A stretch of DNA of 64,000 nucleotides from Streptomyces sp. NBC_01233 (GTDB lineage: Bacteria; Actinomycetota; Actinomycetes; Streptomycetales; Streptomycetaceae), in the NCBI RefSeq assembly GCF_035989305.1, contig NZ_CP108514.1, positions 3,286,501-3,350,500 of the forward strand, read 5' to 3'. Below the pieces are notes generated by a model. It made no database searches and was not told the origin of the DNA. It was given only the letters and a program-made list of their open reading frames with translations. This document shows, piece after piece, positions 34,604 to 43,345 of the stretch (the stretch's first letter is position 1; the number at the start of each line of letters is the position of its first letter). The position numbers and the translations under genes were made by a program.

Positions 34604-36610
34604 CTAAACGGGGCGCGCGCCCGGGGGTGCCGTACGAGGTCGCACGCCCTCTGCCAGCGCCCCCAGCAGGGCGTTCGCCCGGGGCGAGGCGACCAGCTCC
34701 TCCAGCGTCAGCGGCCGCCCCCCGGCATCGGCCACCGGAAGCCGCCAATTGGGGTACTGGTCCCAGGTGCCGGGCAGGTTCTGCGGCCGCCGGTCCCCCA
34801 CCGCGTCCGGCAGCCATACGCCGACCAGCCGCGCCGGGGTGCGCAGCAGGAACTCGTACAGGGCCCGTACGGCGGCCTCCTCGCCCTTGGTCTCCAGGCC
34901 GAGCCGGTCCAGCAGGTCCAGCCACTCGGCGGTGTCGGCGGCGTCCTCGGCCCGTTCCTGCGCGGCCGGGCGGGTCAGCAGGCCGAGCCGGTCGCGCAGT
35001 TCCACATGCGCCCCGGCGAGCTTGGCTGCCGTGGGCGGCAGGTCGTGGGTGGTGGCGGTGGCCAGGCAGTCGGCCCGCCAGGCCTGCGGCGGTAGCGGGC
35101 TCCCGGTGCCGGCCCAGTCCCGTTCGAACCAGAGCACCGAGGTGCCGAGCACCCCGCGCCGGGCCAGCTCCTGACGGACCCGCGGCTCCACCGTCCCTAG
35201 GTCCTCGCCGATGACCAGGGCGCCGGCCCGGTACGCCTCCAGGACGAGGATCGCCAGCATGGCCTCGCCGTCGTAGCAGACGTACGTGCCTTCGGCGGGC
35301 GGGGTCCCCTCCGGGATCCACCACAGCCGGAACAGGCCCATGACGTGGTCGATCCGCAGCGCGCCGGCGTAGCTGAACACCCCGCGCAGCAGCGACCGGA
35401 AGGGGGCGTAGGCGGTGGCGGCCAGCACGTCGGGGCGCCACGGCGGCAGCCCCCAGTCCTGGCCGCGCGCATTGAAGGCGTCCGGCGGGGCGCCGACGGA
35501 GATGGACCGGGCGTAGCAGGGCGACCCGAAGACGTCGGAGCCCTGCGGGTGCACCCCGACGGCGAGGTCGTGCACGATGCCGACCGCCATGCCCGCCTCC
35601 CGGGCGGCCCGCTGGGCGGCGGCGAGCTGGCCGTCCGTCAGCCAGACCAGCCAGCGGTGGAAGTCGCCGCGCTCCTGCGGGTCCTCCCCCGCGTGCCCGG
35701 CGCACCAGGCGGCGTGCACGTCCAGCGGAGCGCCCTGCTCGGCGAGGAACGCGCGGTAGGCGGCCTCGCGTTCGGGCGTGCGCGGGACGGCGTACAGCAG
35801 CTCCAGGGCCTGCCGCTTGAGGTCCCACACGGCGTCCCGGTCGATGAGCGCGCCCTTCTCCAGCACCTCGCGGCGCAGCTCCCCGCCGCGGGCGGCGAGC
35901 TCGTCGAGGGCCTGGCGGTCGGGGCAGTCGGCGTACTCCGGGACGTCCGCGATCCGCAGGTGGACCGGGTCCGGGAAGCGGCGCGAGGACGGCCGGTACG
36001 GGGAGGGGTCGGTCGGGGTACCGGGCACGGCCGCGTGCAGCGGGTTGACCTGGATGAAGCCGGCGCCGTGCGTGCGGCCGGCCCAGCGGGCGAGCGCCGC
36101 GAGGTCGCCGAGGTCGCCCATGCCCCAGGAGCGCTCCGAGAGCAGGGAGTAGAGCTGGACGAGCAGCCCGTGGGTCCGCTCGGGCGCGGCCGGGGCCCGC
36201 TCCGGGGCCACGACCAGGGTGGCCTCGGCGGTCCGCCCGTCGGGGGCCTCGGCGGTCACCCGGTGGACCCCGAGGGGCAGGGCGGGGCTCCACGGCACGT
36301 GCTCGCCGGTGTCCTCCAGCGCCACCCGGAGCCGGGTCCCGGGCGGCAGCACGGCCAGGGCGGGCGGCTGCGCGGCGCCGGCGGGGTCCCCCCGCCAGTG
36401 CACCAGGGTCGGCGGCAGCAGCCGTGCGGCCTGCTCCCGCTCGGCCTCGCGGGCCCCCTCCCGCACGCCGTCGGGGGTGTCGAGGACCGCCCCCAGCAGC
36501 CCGAGGACCGCCTTGACGGTGGCCTGCGGCACCGGGACGGTGACGTCCGCGGCGGGCCGGTAGTCGGTGGCGACGCCGTACTGGGCAGCGAGCCGGGCCA
36601 GGTCGTCCAT
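34604..36610 (-). CDS. malQ: 4-alpha-glucanotransferase (amylomaltase)
   Basis: A 668-residue GH77 enzyme that transfers alpha-1,4-glucan segments between maltodextrins in glycogen and maltose metabolism. The catalytic nucleophile Asp is in YAGALRIDHVMGLFRLWW, the acid/base Glu in LVIGEDLGTVEPRVRQ and the third Asp in ATTHDLPPTAAKL. An N-terminal extension of about 160 residues with a beta-sandwich-like part (LRVALEDTGEHVPWSPALPL) is typical of the long actinobacterial form. ATG 36610 has AAGGAG upstream; the open frame continues to 36739 without similarity. Divergent from the GH84 gene. Confidence 0.93.
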   Translation of the reverse strand: MDDLARLAAQYGVATDYRPAADVTVPVPQATVKAVLGLLGAVLDTPDGVREGAREAEREQAARLLPPTLVHWRGDPAGAAQPPALAVLPPGTRLRVALEDTGEHVPWSPALPLGVHRVTAEAPDGRTAEATLVVAPERAPAAPERTHGLLVQLYSLLSERSWGMGDLGDLAALARWAGRTHGAGFIQVNPLHAAVPGTPTDPSPYRPSSRRFPDPVHLRIADVPEYADCPDRQALDELAARGGELRREVLEKGALIDRDAVWDLKRQALELLYAVPRTPEREAAYRAFLAEQGAPLDVHAAWCAGHAGEDPQERGDFHRWLVWLTDGQLAAAQRAAREAGMAVGIVHDLAVGVHPQGSDVFGSPCYARSISVGAPPDAFNARGQDWGLPPWRPDVLAATAYAPFRSLLRGVFSYAGALRIDHVMGLFRLWWIPEGTPPAEGTYVCYDGEAMLAILVLEAYRAGALVIGEDLGTVEPRVRQELARRGVLGTSVLWFERDWAGTGSPLPPQAWRADCLATATTHDLPPTAAKLAGAHVELRDRLGLLTRPAAQERAEDAADTAEWLDLLDRLGLETKGEEAAVRALYEFLLRTPARLVGVWLPDAVGDRRPQNLPGTWDQYPNWRLPVADAGGRPLTLEELVASPRANALLGALAEGVRPRTAPPGARPV

Positions 36611-36841
36611 CTGCGGGCGCTCCTTCGTGCGTGCGGGCATGAGGGCATGAGGATGTGTCAGAAGAGTGGTGCACAGAGGTCGGACGCCGCCGGGGAACAC
36701 CGCGTCCATACCCACTCGGAGGCACCGCATTCCTGCCACATCCGGGGCAGATCACCCACTCACATTGACACTCCGGCCGCACGGATGGTGGGCTCGGGCT
36801 CATTCGTACGAGTGGGTGACGTCTCGGGACGAGGAGGCTCT

Positions 36842-39800
36842 GTGCAGCTCAGGGGCAGGAGGCGGACCACCGCCGCCGCCGTGGCGGTGATCGGCACGCT
36901 GCTGGGCGGCGCCGTGTCCGCCGCGCCACCCGGGTCCCTCGCGGGGCCCTCCGCACCGGACGGGCCGACGCGCACGCCGTCACCCGGAGCCGCCTCCGCA
37001 GCCACCCCCGCAGGGGCCGTGCTCGACCCGGGCGCCGACATTCCCCGGGCGGCCTCCGAGGGGCCCGCCGTGTGGCCGCGGCCGCAGTCGATGACCGCCG
37101 ATCCGGCGCGCGAGGTGCCGCTGGGCACGGAGGCCGTGCTGGTGGCGCCGGCCGACACCGATCCGTACGCGCTCCAGGTGGTGCGGGACGCCCTGCGCCG
37201 GGCGGGCGTACGCACCCTCCACGAGCCTGCTCCGGGGGCGCCGGTGCCCGCGCGGGGCACCGTCATACGGCTCGACGACGCGGGTGCGGAGCAGGCATTG
37301 CGGGCACTGGGCGCGGCCGCGGCCGCGGACCTGCCGGACGGGGGCTACCGGCTGGCGGTGGGGCGGCCCGGCGGCCGGGACACGATCGCGCTGGCCGGCG
37401 TAGGGGAAGCGGGGCTGTTCCACGCGGCACAGACGCTGCGTCAGCTGCTCGCGGCGGGCGGCGGGAAGGCGCCCGGGGTCCTGGTGCGCGACTGGCCGAT
37501 CGCGCCGGTGCGCGGGATCACCGAGGGCTTCTACGGGCAGCCGTGGACCAGCGAACAGCGCCTCGCCCAACTGGACTTCATGGGCCGCACCAAGCAGAAC
37601 CGGCTGCTGGTCGCGCCCGGGGACGACCCGTACCGGACGACGGGCTGGCGCACGGACTACCCGCAGGCGCAGCAGGAGGAGTTCCGCGCGCTGGCCGAAC
37701 GGGCCCGCGCCAACCGGGTGGTCCTGGCCTGGGCGGTCGCCCCCGGCCAGTCGATGTGCCTGTCCTCGGCGGCCGACCGGGCGGCGCTCGCACGCAAGCT
37801 GGACGCGATGTGGGACCTCGGCTTCCGCGCCTTCCAGGTGCAGTTCCAGGACGTCAGCTACTCGGAATGGGGCTGCGGCGCGGACCGGCAGCGGTACGGG
37901 AAGGGCCCGGCGGCGGCCGCCAAGGCGCACGCGGAGGTCGCGAACGAGCTGGCCGCGCACCTGGCCGCCCGGTATCCGGGCGCGCCCGCGCTGTCGCTGC
38001 TGCCGACGGAGTACTACCAGGAGGGCGCCACCGCCTACCGGACGGCCCTGGCGGGCACGCTGGAACCGCGGGTGCAGGTGGCCTGGACGGGCGTGGGCGT
38101 GGTGCCGCGCACGATCACGGGGAACGAAGTGGCCGGGGCGCGCTCCGTGCTGGGGCACCCGCTGGTCACCATGGACAACTACCCGGTGAACGACTGGGAT
38201 CCGGGCCGGATCTTCCTCGGCCCGTACGCCGGCCGCGAGCCGGCGGTGGCGGGCGGTTCGGCGGCGCTGCTGGCCAACGCGATGCCGCAGGGCACCCTGT
38301 CCCGGATCCCGCTCTTCACTGCGGCGGACTTCGCGTGGAACCCGCGCGGTTACCGGGCCGCGGAGTCCTGGGCGGCGGCGGTGCGCGATCTGGCGGGCGC
38401 CGACCCGCGGACCCGGGAGGCGGTGGCGGCGCTGGCCGGGAACACCGTGTCGTCGGGTCTGAAGCAGGAGGAGTCGGCCTATCTGAAGCCGCTGGTCGAG
38501 CAGTTCTGGAAGGCCCGCGCCGCGGGCGATCCGGCGGCCGGGGCCGAGCTGCGCAAGGCGTTCACGGTCCTGCGCGAGGCCCCCGGCCGGCTGCCGGCCC
38601 TGTCGGACGAGGCGGGGCCCTGGCTGGAGCGGCTGGCACGCTACGGAACGGCCGGCGAACTGGCCGTGGACGTCCTCCAGGCCCAGGCCCGCGGGGACGG
38701 GGCCGCCGCCTGGCAGGCCTCCCGGGCCCTGGCCGAGGCCCGCAAGGCACTTGCGGAACAGGGGACGGCCCGGGTGGACAAGGCCGTCCTGGAGCCCTTC
38801 CTGACGAAGGCGGCGGCGGAGGCGGACGCCTGGACCGGCGTCGCCCGCACCACGGGCACGGTGACGAAGGAGCCGGAGGCCTGGACGGTCTGGCTGGATG
38901 CCGCGCGCCCGGTGTCGGCGGTGACCGTGATGACGGAGCCGTTCCCGGCGGGGGCGCGGGGCGCGGCGGTGGAGGCGCACCTACCGGGCGAGGGCTGGCG
39001 CAAGGTCGCCGACGCCGCGGCCTCGGGCTGGACCCAGGTGGACACGGCCGGGCTGAGCGCGGACGCCGTACGGCTGTCCTGGGCCGGAACGGGCGCCGCA
39101 CCCGTGGTGCACCAGGTGGTCCCGTGGTTCGGGGACGGCCCGCGGGCCCGCTTCGAGCTGACGGACGGGGCCGCGGCCGACGCCGAGATCGGCGGCGCCC
39201 CGCGGCGGGTCTCGGCGCAGCTGTCCGCGCTGGGCCCCGGCGAGGTCCGCGGGCCGCTGTCGGCGCGTCCGCCGGCGGGCATCGAGGTCCGCCTCCCGGC
39301 GGCCGCGGTGGCGCCGCGCGGCGGGCAGGTGTCGATCCCGCTGGAGGTCGTGGTGGCGCCGACCACCGCGCCCGGCACCTACCAGGTCCCGGTCGCCTTC
39401 GACGGCGAGACGCGGATCCTGACCGTACGGGCCGTGCCCCGCACCGGCGGCCCGGACCTGCTGCGCACCGCGCGGGCGAGCTCCTCGGCGGACGAGACGC
39501 GCGATTTCCCGGCCTCGGCCGCCGTGGACGGCTCCGCGGCCACCCGCTGGTCCTCACCGCCGGTGGACGGAGCGTGGTGGCAGGCACAGCTGCCCGCTCC
39601 GGCCCGGGTCGGCCGGCTGGAGTTGCACTGGCAGGACGCGTACCCGTCCGCCTACCGGGTGGAGACCTCCGCGGACGGCGTCACCTGGCGCCGGGAGGCG
39701 ACCGTCACGGCCTCGGCGGGCGGGCGCGAATCCCTGCGTCTGGACGCGCCCGACACCCGCTTCCTGCGCATCACGTGCGACCGCCGCGCCACCCGCTACG

Positions 39801-39844
39801 GCTGCTCCCTCTGGTCGGCGGAGGCCTACGCGGTCACGCCGTAG
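36842..39844 (+). CDS. Secreted GH84-like beta-N-acetylglucosaminidase
   Basis: A 1000-residue secreted multidomain enzyme. A signal peptide occupies residues 1 to about 28 (RGRRRTTAAAVAVIGTLLGG), followed by a Pro/Ala/Thr linker. An N-terminal GH20-type domain 2 (VWPRPQSMTADPAREVPLG) leads into the GH84 TIM barrel (GITEGFYGQPWTSEQRLAQL at about 223-242). The C-terminus is an F5/8-type C (discoidin) carbohydrate-binding domain (ARASSSADETRDFPASAAVD...). The strand that in GH84 carries the catalytic Asp-Asp pair reads FQVQFQDVSYSEW, so the first Asp is Gln. It probably acts on terminal GlcNAc of chitin fragments or glycoproteins. GTG 36842 has GAGGAG five bases upstream. Confidence 0.85.
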   Translation: MQLRGRRRTTAAAVAVIGTLLGGAVSAAPPGSLAGPSAPDGPTRTPSPGAASAATPAGAVLDPGADIPRAASEGPAVWPRPQSMTADPAREVPLGTEAVLVAPADTDPYALQVVRDALRRAGVRTLHEPAPGAPVPARGTVIRLDDAGAEQALRALGAAAAADLPDGGYRLAVGRPGGRDTIALAGVGEAGLFHAAQTLRQLLAAGGGKAPGVLVRDWPIAPVRGITEGFYGQPWTSEQRLAQLDFMGRTKQNRLLVAPGDDPYRTTGWRTDYPQAQQEEFRALAERARANRVVLAWAVAPGQSMCLSSAADRAALARKLDAMWDLGFRAFQVQFQDVSYSEWGCGADRQRYGKGPAAAAKAHAEVANELAAHLAARYPGAPALSLLPTEYYQEGATAYRTALAGTLEPRVQVAWTGVGVVPRTITGNEVAGARSVLGHPLVTMDNYPVNDWDPGRIFLGPYAGREPAVAGGSAALLANAMPQGTLSRIPLFTAADFAWNPRGYRAAESWAAAVRDLAGADPRTREAVAALAGNTVSSGLKQEESAYLKPLVEQFWKARAAGDPAAGAELRKAFTVLREAPGRLPALSDEAGPWLERLARYGTAGELAVDVLQAQARGDGAAAWQASRALAEARKALAEQGTARVDKAVLEPFLTKAAAEADAWTGVARTTGTVTKEPEAWTVWLDAARPVSAVTVMTEPFPAGARGAAVEAHLPGEGWRKVADAAASGWTQVDTAGLSADAVRLSWAGTGAAPVVHQVVPWFGDGPRARFELTDGAAADAEIGGAPRRVSAQLSALGPGEVRGPLSARPPAGIEVRLPAAAVAPRGGQVSIPLEVVVAPTTAPGTYQVPVAFDGETRILTVRAVPRTGGPDLLRTARASSSADETRDFPASAAVDGSAATRWSSPPVDGAWWQAQLPAPARVGRLELHWQDAYPSAYRVETSADGVTWRREATVTASAGGRESLRLDAPDTRFLRITCDRRATRYGCSLWSAEAYAVTP

Positions 39845-39919
39845 CCTCGCCGGGCCGCGGCCGGCGAACGGGCGCAACCCGGCGGGGTACGGCTGCGGAG
39901 CCCCCGGGCAGGGGGCCCG

Positions 39920-40456
39920 TCACGACGCGGCGACCCCGATGCGCTCCAGCGCGTCCTCGGCCCCGTACGGCTGGAGGTACGGCATCCAACGGGGGTCCCG
40001 GTGCCCCGTCCCGATGATCCGCCAGGCCAGCCCGGAGGGAGGCGCCGGCTGGTGCCGCAGGCGCCAGCCCAGCTCCAACAGGTGCCGGTCGGCCTTGACG
40101 TGGTTGCAGCGGCGGCACGCGGCGACGACGTTGTCCCAGGCGTGCTGCCCGCCCCGGCTGCGCGGGATGACGTGGTCGACGCTGGTGGCGACGGCGCCGC
40201 AGTACATGCAGCGGCCGCCGTCCCGCGCGAACAGGGCGCGCCGGGTGAGTGGAACGGGCCCCCGGTAGGGGACCCGCACGAAGCGCTTGAGCCGTACCAC
40301 GCTGGGAGCGGGGACGACCCTCGTCGCGCTGTGCAGATAGGCGCCGGATTCCTCCAGGGAGACCGCTTTGTTCTCCAGGACGAGGACGAGCGCGCGGCGG
40401 AGCGGTACGACGCCGAGGGGCTCGTACGACGCATTGAGGACCAGGACGTGCGGCAC
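39920..40456 (-). CDS. HNH endonuclease family protein
   Basis: A 178-residue protein found across actinobacteria. The HNH core reads RCMYCGAVATSVDHVIPRSR and AWDNVVAACRRCNHVKADR: two CxxC zinc-binding pairs surrounding the DH dyad and the Asn. The N-terminal half (VLVLNASYEPLGVVPLRRAL) is the conserved family domain without known function. It is not inside a mobile element and has no adjacent methyltransferase, so a restriction role is unlikely; a repair role is possible. GTG 40456 follows AAGGAGG at a good distance. Confidence 0.85.
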   Translation of the reverse strand: MPHVLVLNASYEPLGVVPLRRALVLVLENKAVSLEESGAYLHSATRVVPAPSVVRLKRFVRVPYRGPVPLTRRALFARDGGRCMYCGAVATSVDHVIPRSRGGQHAWDNVVAACRRCNHVKADRHLLELGWRLRHQPAPPSGLAWRIIGTGHRDPRWMPYLQPYGAEDALERIGVAAS

Positions 40457-40741
40457 GGACTGCCTCCTTGTACGTCGGCGGCGCGTGGCTCGCGCCGGGA
40501 CGATCTGCTCTCCAGTCTCTCCTTACGGCTGGTCGAAGCGCCACCACGCGCCCGTAACGGGTCCGAGGTGTTTTCAACCACAGTCAGTCATCCCCAGGTG
40601 AGTCTGGTCTCTCCCTCGAACACGGCACCAAGGTGAAGGGATTGCCCCGTTAGTGTGGTTGGTCTGGCCCGCACGACTTCTCCCGGACTCCGTCCGGGGG
40701 AACCCCCAGCGGGCAGACCGCTATACATGGAGGTTCCCGTC

Positions 40742-41824
40742 GTGCCCTGGCCCGCCGCTCTGCTGCCGTTGGCAGCCGACGTTCCGGACGCGCCCGCCTC
40801 GGTCAAGGAGGCGCAGGCCAGCGTCACCGAGGCCGCGAGCTTCATCGAGCAGAACTGGGCCACCTGGCTGAGCATCGGCCTGCGGATCCTGCTGATCGTG
40901 GTGATCGCGGCGGTCATACGCTCGGCGGTCCGCAAGGCGCTGACCAAGCTGATAACCCGGATGAACAGCAGCGCAGAGGCCGTGGAGGGCACCGCGCTCG
41001 GCGGGCTGCTGGTCAATGCCGAGCGGCGGCGCCAGCGTTCGGAGGCGATCGGCTCGGTCCTGCGTTCGGTGGCCTCGTTCCTGATCCTCGGCACGGCCGC
41101 GCTGATGGTCCTGGCCGCACTGAAGATCGATCTGGCCCCGCTGCTGGCGAGTGCCGGTGTGGCCGGTGTGGCCATCGGTTTCGGCGCCCGGAACCTGGTG
41201 ACGGACTTCCTGTCCGGCGTCTTCATGATCATGGAGGACCAGTACGGCGTCGGTGACAAGATCGACGCGGGCGTGGCTTCGGGCGAGGTCATAGAGGTCG
41301 GACTGCGCGTGACCAAGCTGCGCGGGGACAACGGCGAGATCTGGTACGTGCGCAACGGCGAGATCAAGCGGATCGGCAACCTCAGCCAGGGCTGGGCGAC
41401 CGCGGGCGTGGACGTCCAGGTCAAGCCCACGGAAGACCTGTCGCGGATCCGCGCGGTGGTCCAGGGGGTCGCCGACACCCTGGCGAAGGAGTCCCCGTGG
41501 GACGAGCGCCTGTGGGGTCCGGTGGAGGTCCTCGGCCTGGACGAGGTGCTGCTCGCCTCGATGACGGTGAAGGTGTCGGCGAAGACGATGCCCGGCCAGC
41601 AGTTCGCGGTGGAGCGGGAACTGCGCTGGCGGATCAAGGAGGCCTTCGACGCCGCGGGCATCCGGATCATCGGCGGCGTGCCGGCCGCGGAGGACGAGGG
41701 CGAGGCCCCGGCGGACCCGTCGGCCTCCGTCGCCGCGCCGTCGGCGCTGGCGAACCCGGCCTCCCCGCAGTCGCTGGCCACCGCCCCGATCCCGCCGCCG
41801 GCCGGCCCGCGGATCACCAAGTAG
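40742..41824 (+). CDS. Small-conductance mechanosensitive channel (MscS family)
   Basis: A 360-residue pore protein that opens on membrane tension to release solutes after osmotic downshock. An N-terminal helix, a first membrane segment (LSIGLRILLIVVIAAVIRSA), a second (FLILGTAALMVLAALKI) and the pore helix LLASAGVAGVAIGFGARNLV are followed by the signature DFLSGVFMIMEDQYGVGDKI and the cytosolic beta domain. The Pro/Ala-rich tail (about 40 residues) is typical of actinobacterial forms. GTG 40742 is preferred over ATG 40727 because TGGAGG lies eight bases upstream of it. The 285 bases between this gene and the HNH gene hold no other feature I can support. Confidence 0.9.
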   Translation: MPWPAALLPLAADVPDAPASVKEAQASVTEAASFIEQNWATWLSIGLRILLIVVIAAVIRSAVRKALTKLITRMNSSAEAVEGTALGGLLVNAERRRQRSEAIGSVLRSVASFLILGTAALMVLAALKIDLAPLLASAGVAGVAIGFGARNLVTDFLSGVFMIMEDQYGVGDKIDAGVASGEVIEVGLRVTKLRGDNGEIWYVRNGEIKRIGNLSQGWATAGVDVQVKPTEDLSRIRAVVQGVADTLAKESPWDERLWGPVEVLGLDEVLLASMTVKVSAKTMPGQQFAVERELRWRIKEAFDAAGIRIIGGVPAAEDEGEAPADPSASVAAPSALANPASPQSLATAPIPPPAGPRITK

Positions 41825-41847
41825 CCGCTCCGCCCGCTTCCGCCCCC

Positions 41848-41887
41848 GCTGCCCCGCAGGTCATCCGCGAATGACCTGCGGGGCAGC
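41848..41887. terminator. Terminator of the MscS gene
   Basis: A perfect 17-bp stem GCTGCCCCGCAGGTCAT (41848-41864) with its complement at 41871-41887 and a six-base loop. Confidence 0.8.
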
Positions 41888-41891
41888 GGCA

Positions 41892-41927
41892 TTGACACGG
41901 ATCACACGGTGATAGGAAACTTACCTA
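41892..41927 (+). promoter_or_regulatory. csnR promoter and ROK operator
   Basis: TTGACA at 41892-41897 is an ideal -35 box; 18 bases on, GAAACT (41916-41921) fits the -10. Covering it is the palindrome TAGGAAACTTACCTA (41913-41927), symmetric as TAGGnAA-N-TTnCCTA, of the kind bound by ROK-family repressors. Binding there would block the promoter, so the operon is probably repressed by its own first product. Confidence 0.65.
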
Positions 41928-41958
41928 ACAGATCGCCTCGGTGAGGGAGAGCCGCTCC

Positions 41959-43203
41959 ATGCCCGCCGCCACACCCGGAACGCCCAGTCTGTTGCGCGCC
42001 ATGAACGACCGGGCCGCGCTCGAACTCCTGCTGACCCACGGCCCGCTGTCGCGGACCCGCATCGGGCACCTGACCGGACTGTCCAAACCCACCGCCTCCC
42101 AACTGCTGGCCCGCCTGGAAGCCGCCGGACTCGTCCTGGCCACCGGCACCGACGGCGGCCGCCCCGGCCCCAGCGCCCAGCTGTACGCACTCAACCCCCG
42201 CGCCGCGTACGTCGGCGGGCTCGACGTCACCCCGGGGCGCGTGCTGGCGGCCGTCGCCGACCTCACCGGGACGGTGATCGCCTCCCACGAGGTCCCGTAC
42301 ACCGAGGGCGCACAGGCCGTGGACCAGGTGACCGAGGCCCTCGGCGGGGCCGTCAAGGCCGCCGGGCTGCACCGCTCCGACCTGCACCGGGTGGTCATCG
42401 CCACCCCGGGCGCCTTCGATCCGCAGAGCGGCCGGCTGCGCTACGCCAGCCACCTGCCCGGCTGGCACTCCCCCACCCTGCTCGAAGACCTGGCGGCGGC
42501 CCTGCCGATGCCCGTGGAGTACGAGAACGACGTCAACCTCGCCGCCGTCGCCGAGCAGCGCCTCGGCGCGGCCCGCGGCCACGAGGACTTCGTCCTGCTC
42601 TGGAACGAGGAGGGCCTCGGCGCCGCCCTGGTGCTCGGCGGCCGGCTGCACCGCGGCTGGACCGGCGGCGCGGGCGAGGTGGGCTTCCTGCCCGTGCCCG
42701 GCCGCCCCCTGGTCCGGCAGGTCACCCGGGCCAACTCCGGCGGCTACCAGGAGCTGGCCGGCGTGGAGGGACTGCCCCGGCTCGCCGCGGAACTGGGCAT
42801 GGAGACCGCGCCCGGGCCCGCCTCCGACGCCCCCTGCGACTCCGACGCCCCCGGCGGCCCGCACAGCCCCGAGGTCGCCGCCGCCGTCGCCCTGCTCGGG
42901 CGGGCCGCCGCCGCTCCCGAAGGTGCGCACCTGAGTTTCCTCCAGTCGTACGCCACCGCGCTCGCCACCGGTCTCGCCTCGCTCGTCGCCGTGCTGGACC
43001 CGGAGATCGTGGTCCTGTCCGGGGCCGCGATCAGCGCGGGCGGCGAGCCGCTGCGCGCGCTGCTGGAGGCCGAGCTCGCCGAGCTGGCCCCCTCCCGGCC
43101 CCTGCTGGTCCCCGGGGAGGTACGGGAACGGCCGGTCCTGCACGGCGCGCTGGAGAGCGCGCTGGCCGCCACCCGGGACGAAGTGTTCGACACCTCCCTC
43201 TGA
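41959..43203 (+). CDS. csnR: ROK-family repressor of the chitosan-oligosaccharide operon (CsnR-like)
   Basis: A 414-residue ROK regulator. The N-terminal winged helix (LLLTHGPLSRTRIGHLTGLS then KPTASQLLARLEAAGLV) binds DNA; the rest is the sugar-kinase-like ROK domain (YVGGLDVTPGRVLAAVADL, DVNLAAVAEQRLG, GWTGGAGEVGFLPVPG). ATG 41959 follows GGGAGA by eight bases. The gene leads an operon with an ABC importer, a GH4 glycosidase and a sugar kinase, the same order as the csnR-csnEFGHK genes of S. coelicolor and S. lividans for glucosamine oligosaccharides; the symbol rests on that match. It probably represses its own operon via the upstream palindrome and is released by chito-oligosaccharides. 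Confidence 0.78.
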   Translation: MPAATPGTPSLLRAMNDRAALELLLTHGPLSRTRIGHLTGLSKPTASQLLARLEAAGLVLATGTDGGRPGPSAQLYALNPRAAYVGGLDVTPGRVLAAVADLTGTVIASHEVPYTEGAQAVDQVTEALGGAVKAAGLHRSDLHRVVIATPGAFDPQSGRLRYASHLPGWHSPTLLEDLAAALPMPVEYENDVNLAAVAEQRLGAARGHEDFVLLWNEEGLGAALVLGGRLHRGWTGGAGEVGFLPVPGRPLVRQVTRANSGGYQELAGVEGLPRLAAELGMETAPGPASDAPCDSDAPGGPHSPEVAAAVALLGRAAAAPEGAHLSFLQSYATALATGLASLVAVLDPEIVVLSGAAISAGGEPLRALLEAELAELAPSRPLLVPGEVRERPVLHGALESALAATRDEVFDTSL

Positions 43204-43345
43204 ACCACCCCGCCCGACCCGGCCCCCGCAGGCCCTCCGCCGGGCCCACCCCAACAGACCCGCCCGGCCTGACACCCCCACAGGCCCCCCGCCGGCCCCA
43301 GCCCCCCACCGGAAGTTTCGTCCTCCGCAGAGAGCGAGCCCCGCC
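43204..43345 (+). other. C-rich spacer between csnR and the transporter genes
   Basis: This 142-base gap is strongly biased to C on the coding strand, poor in G and T in its first 110 bases, with repeated CCCCC tracts separated by short purine interruptions. No gene or clear promoter is visible. The composition is that of a Rho-utilisation-type leader, which could lower transcription from csnR into the transporter genes. Confidence 0.4.
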
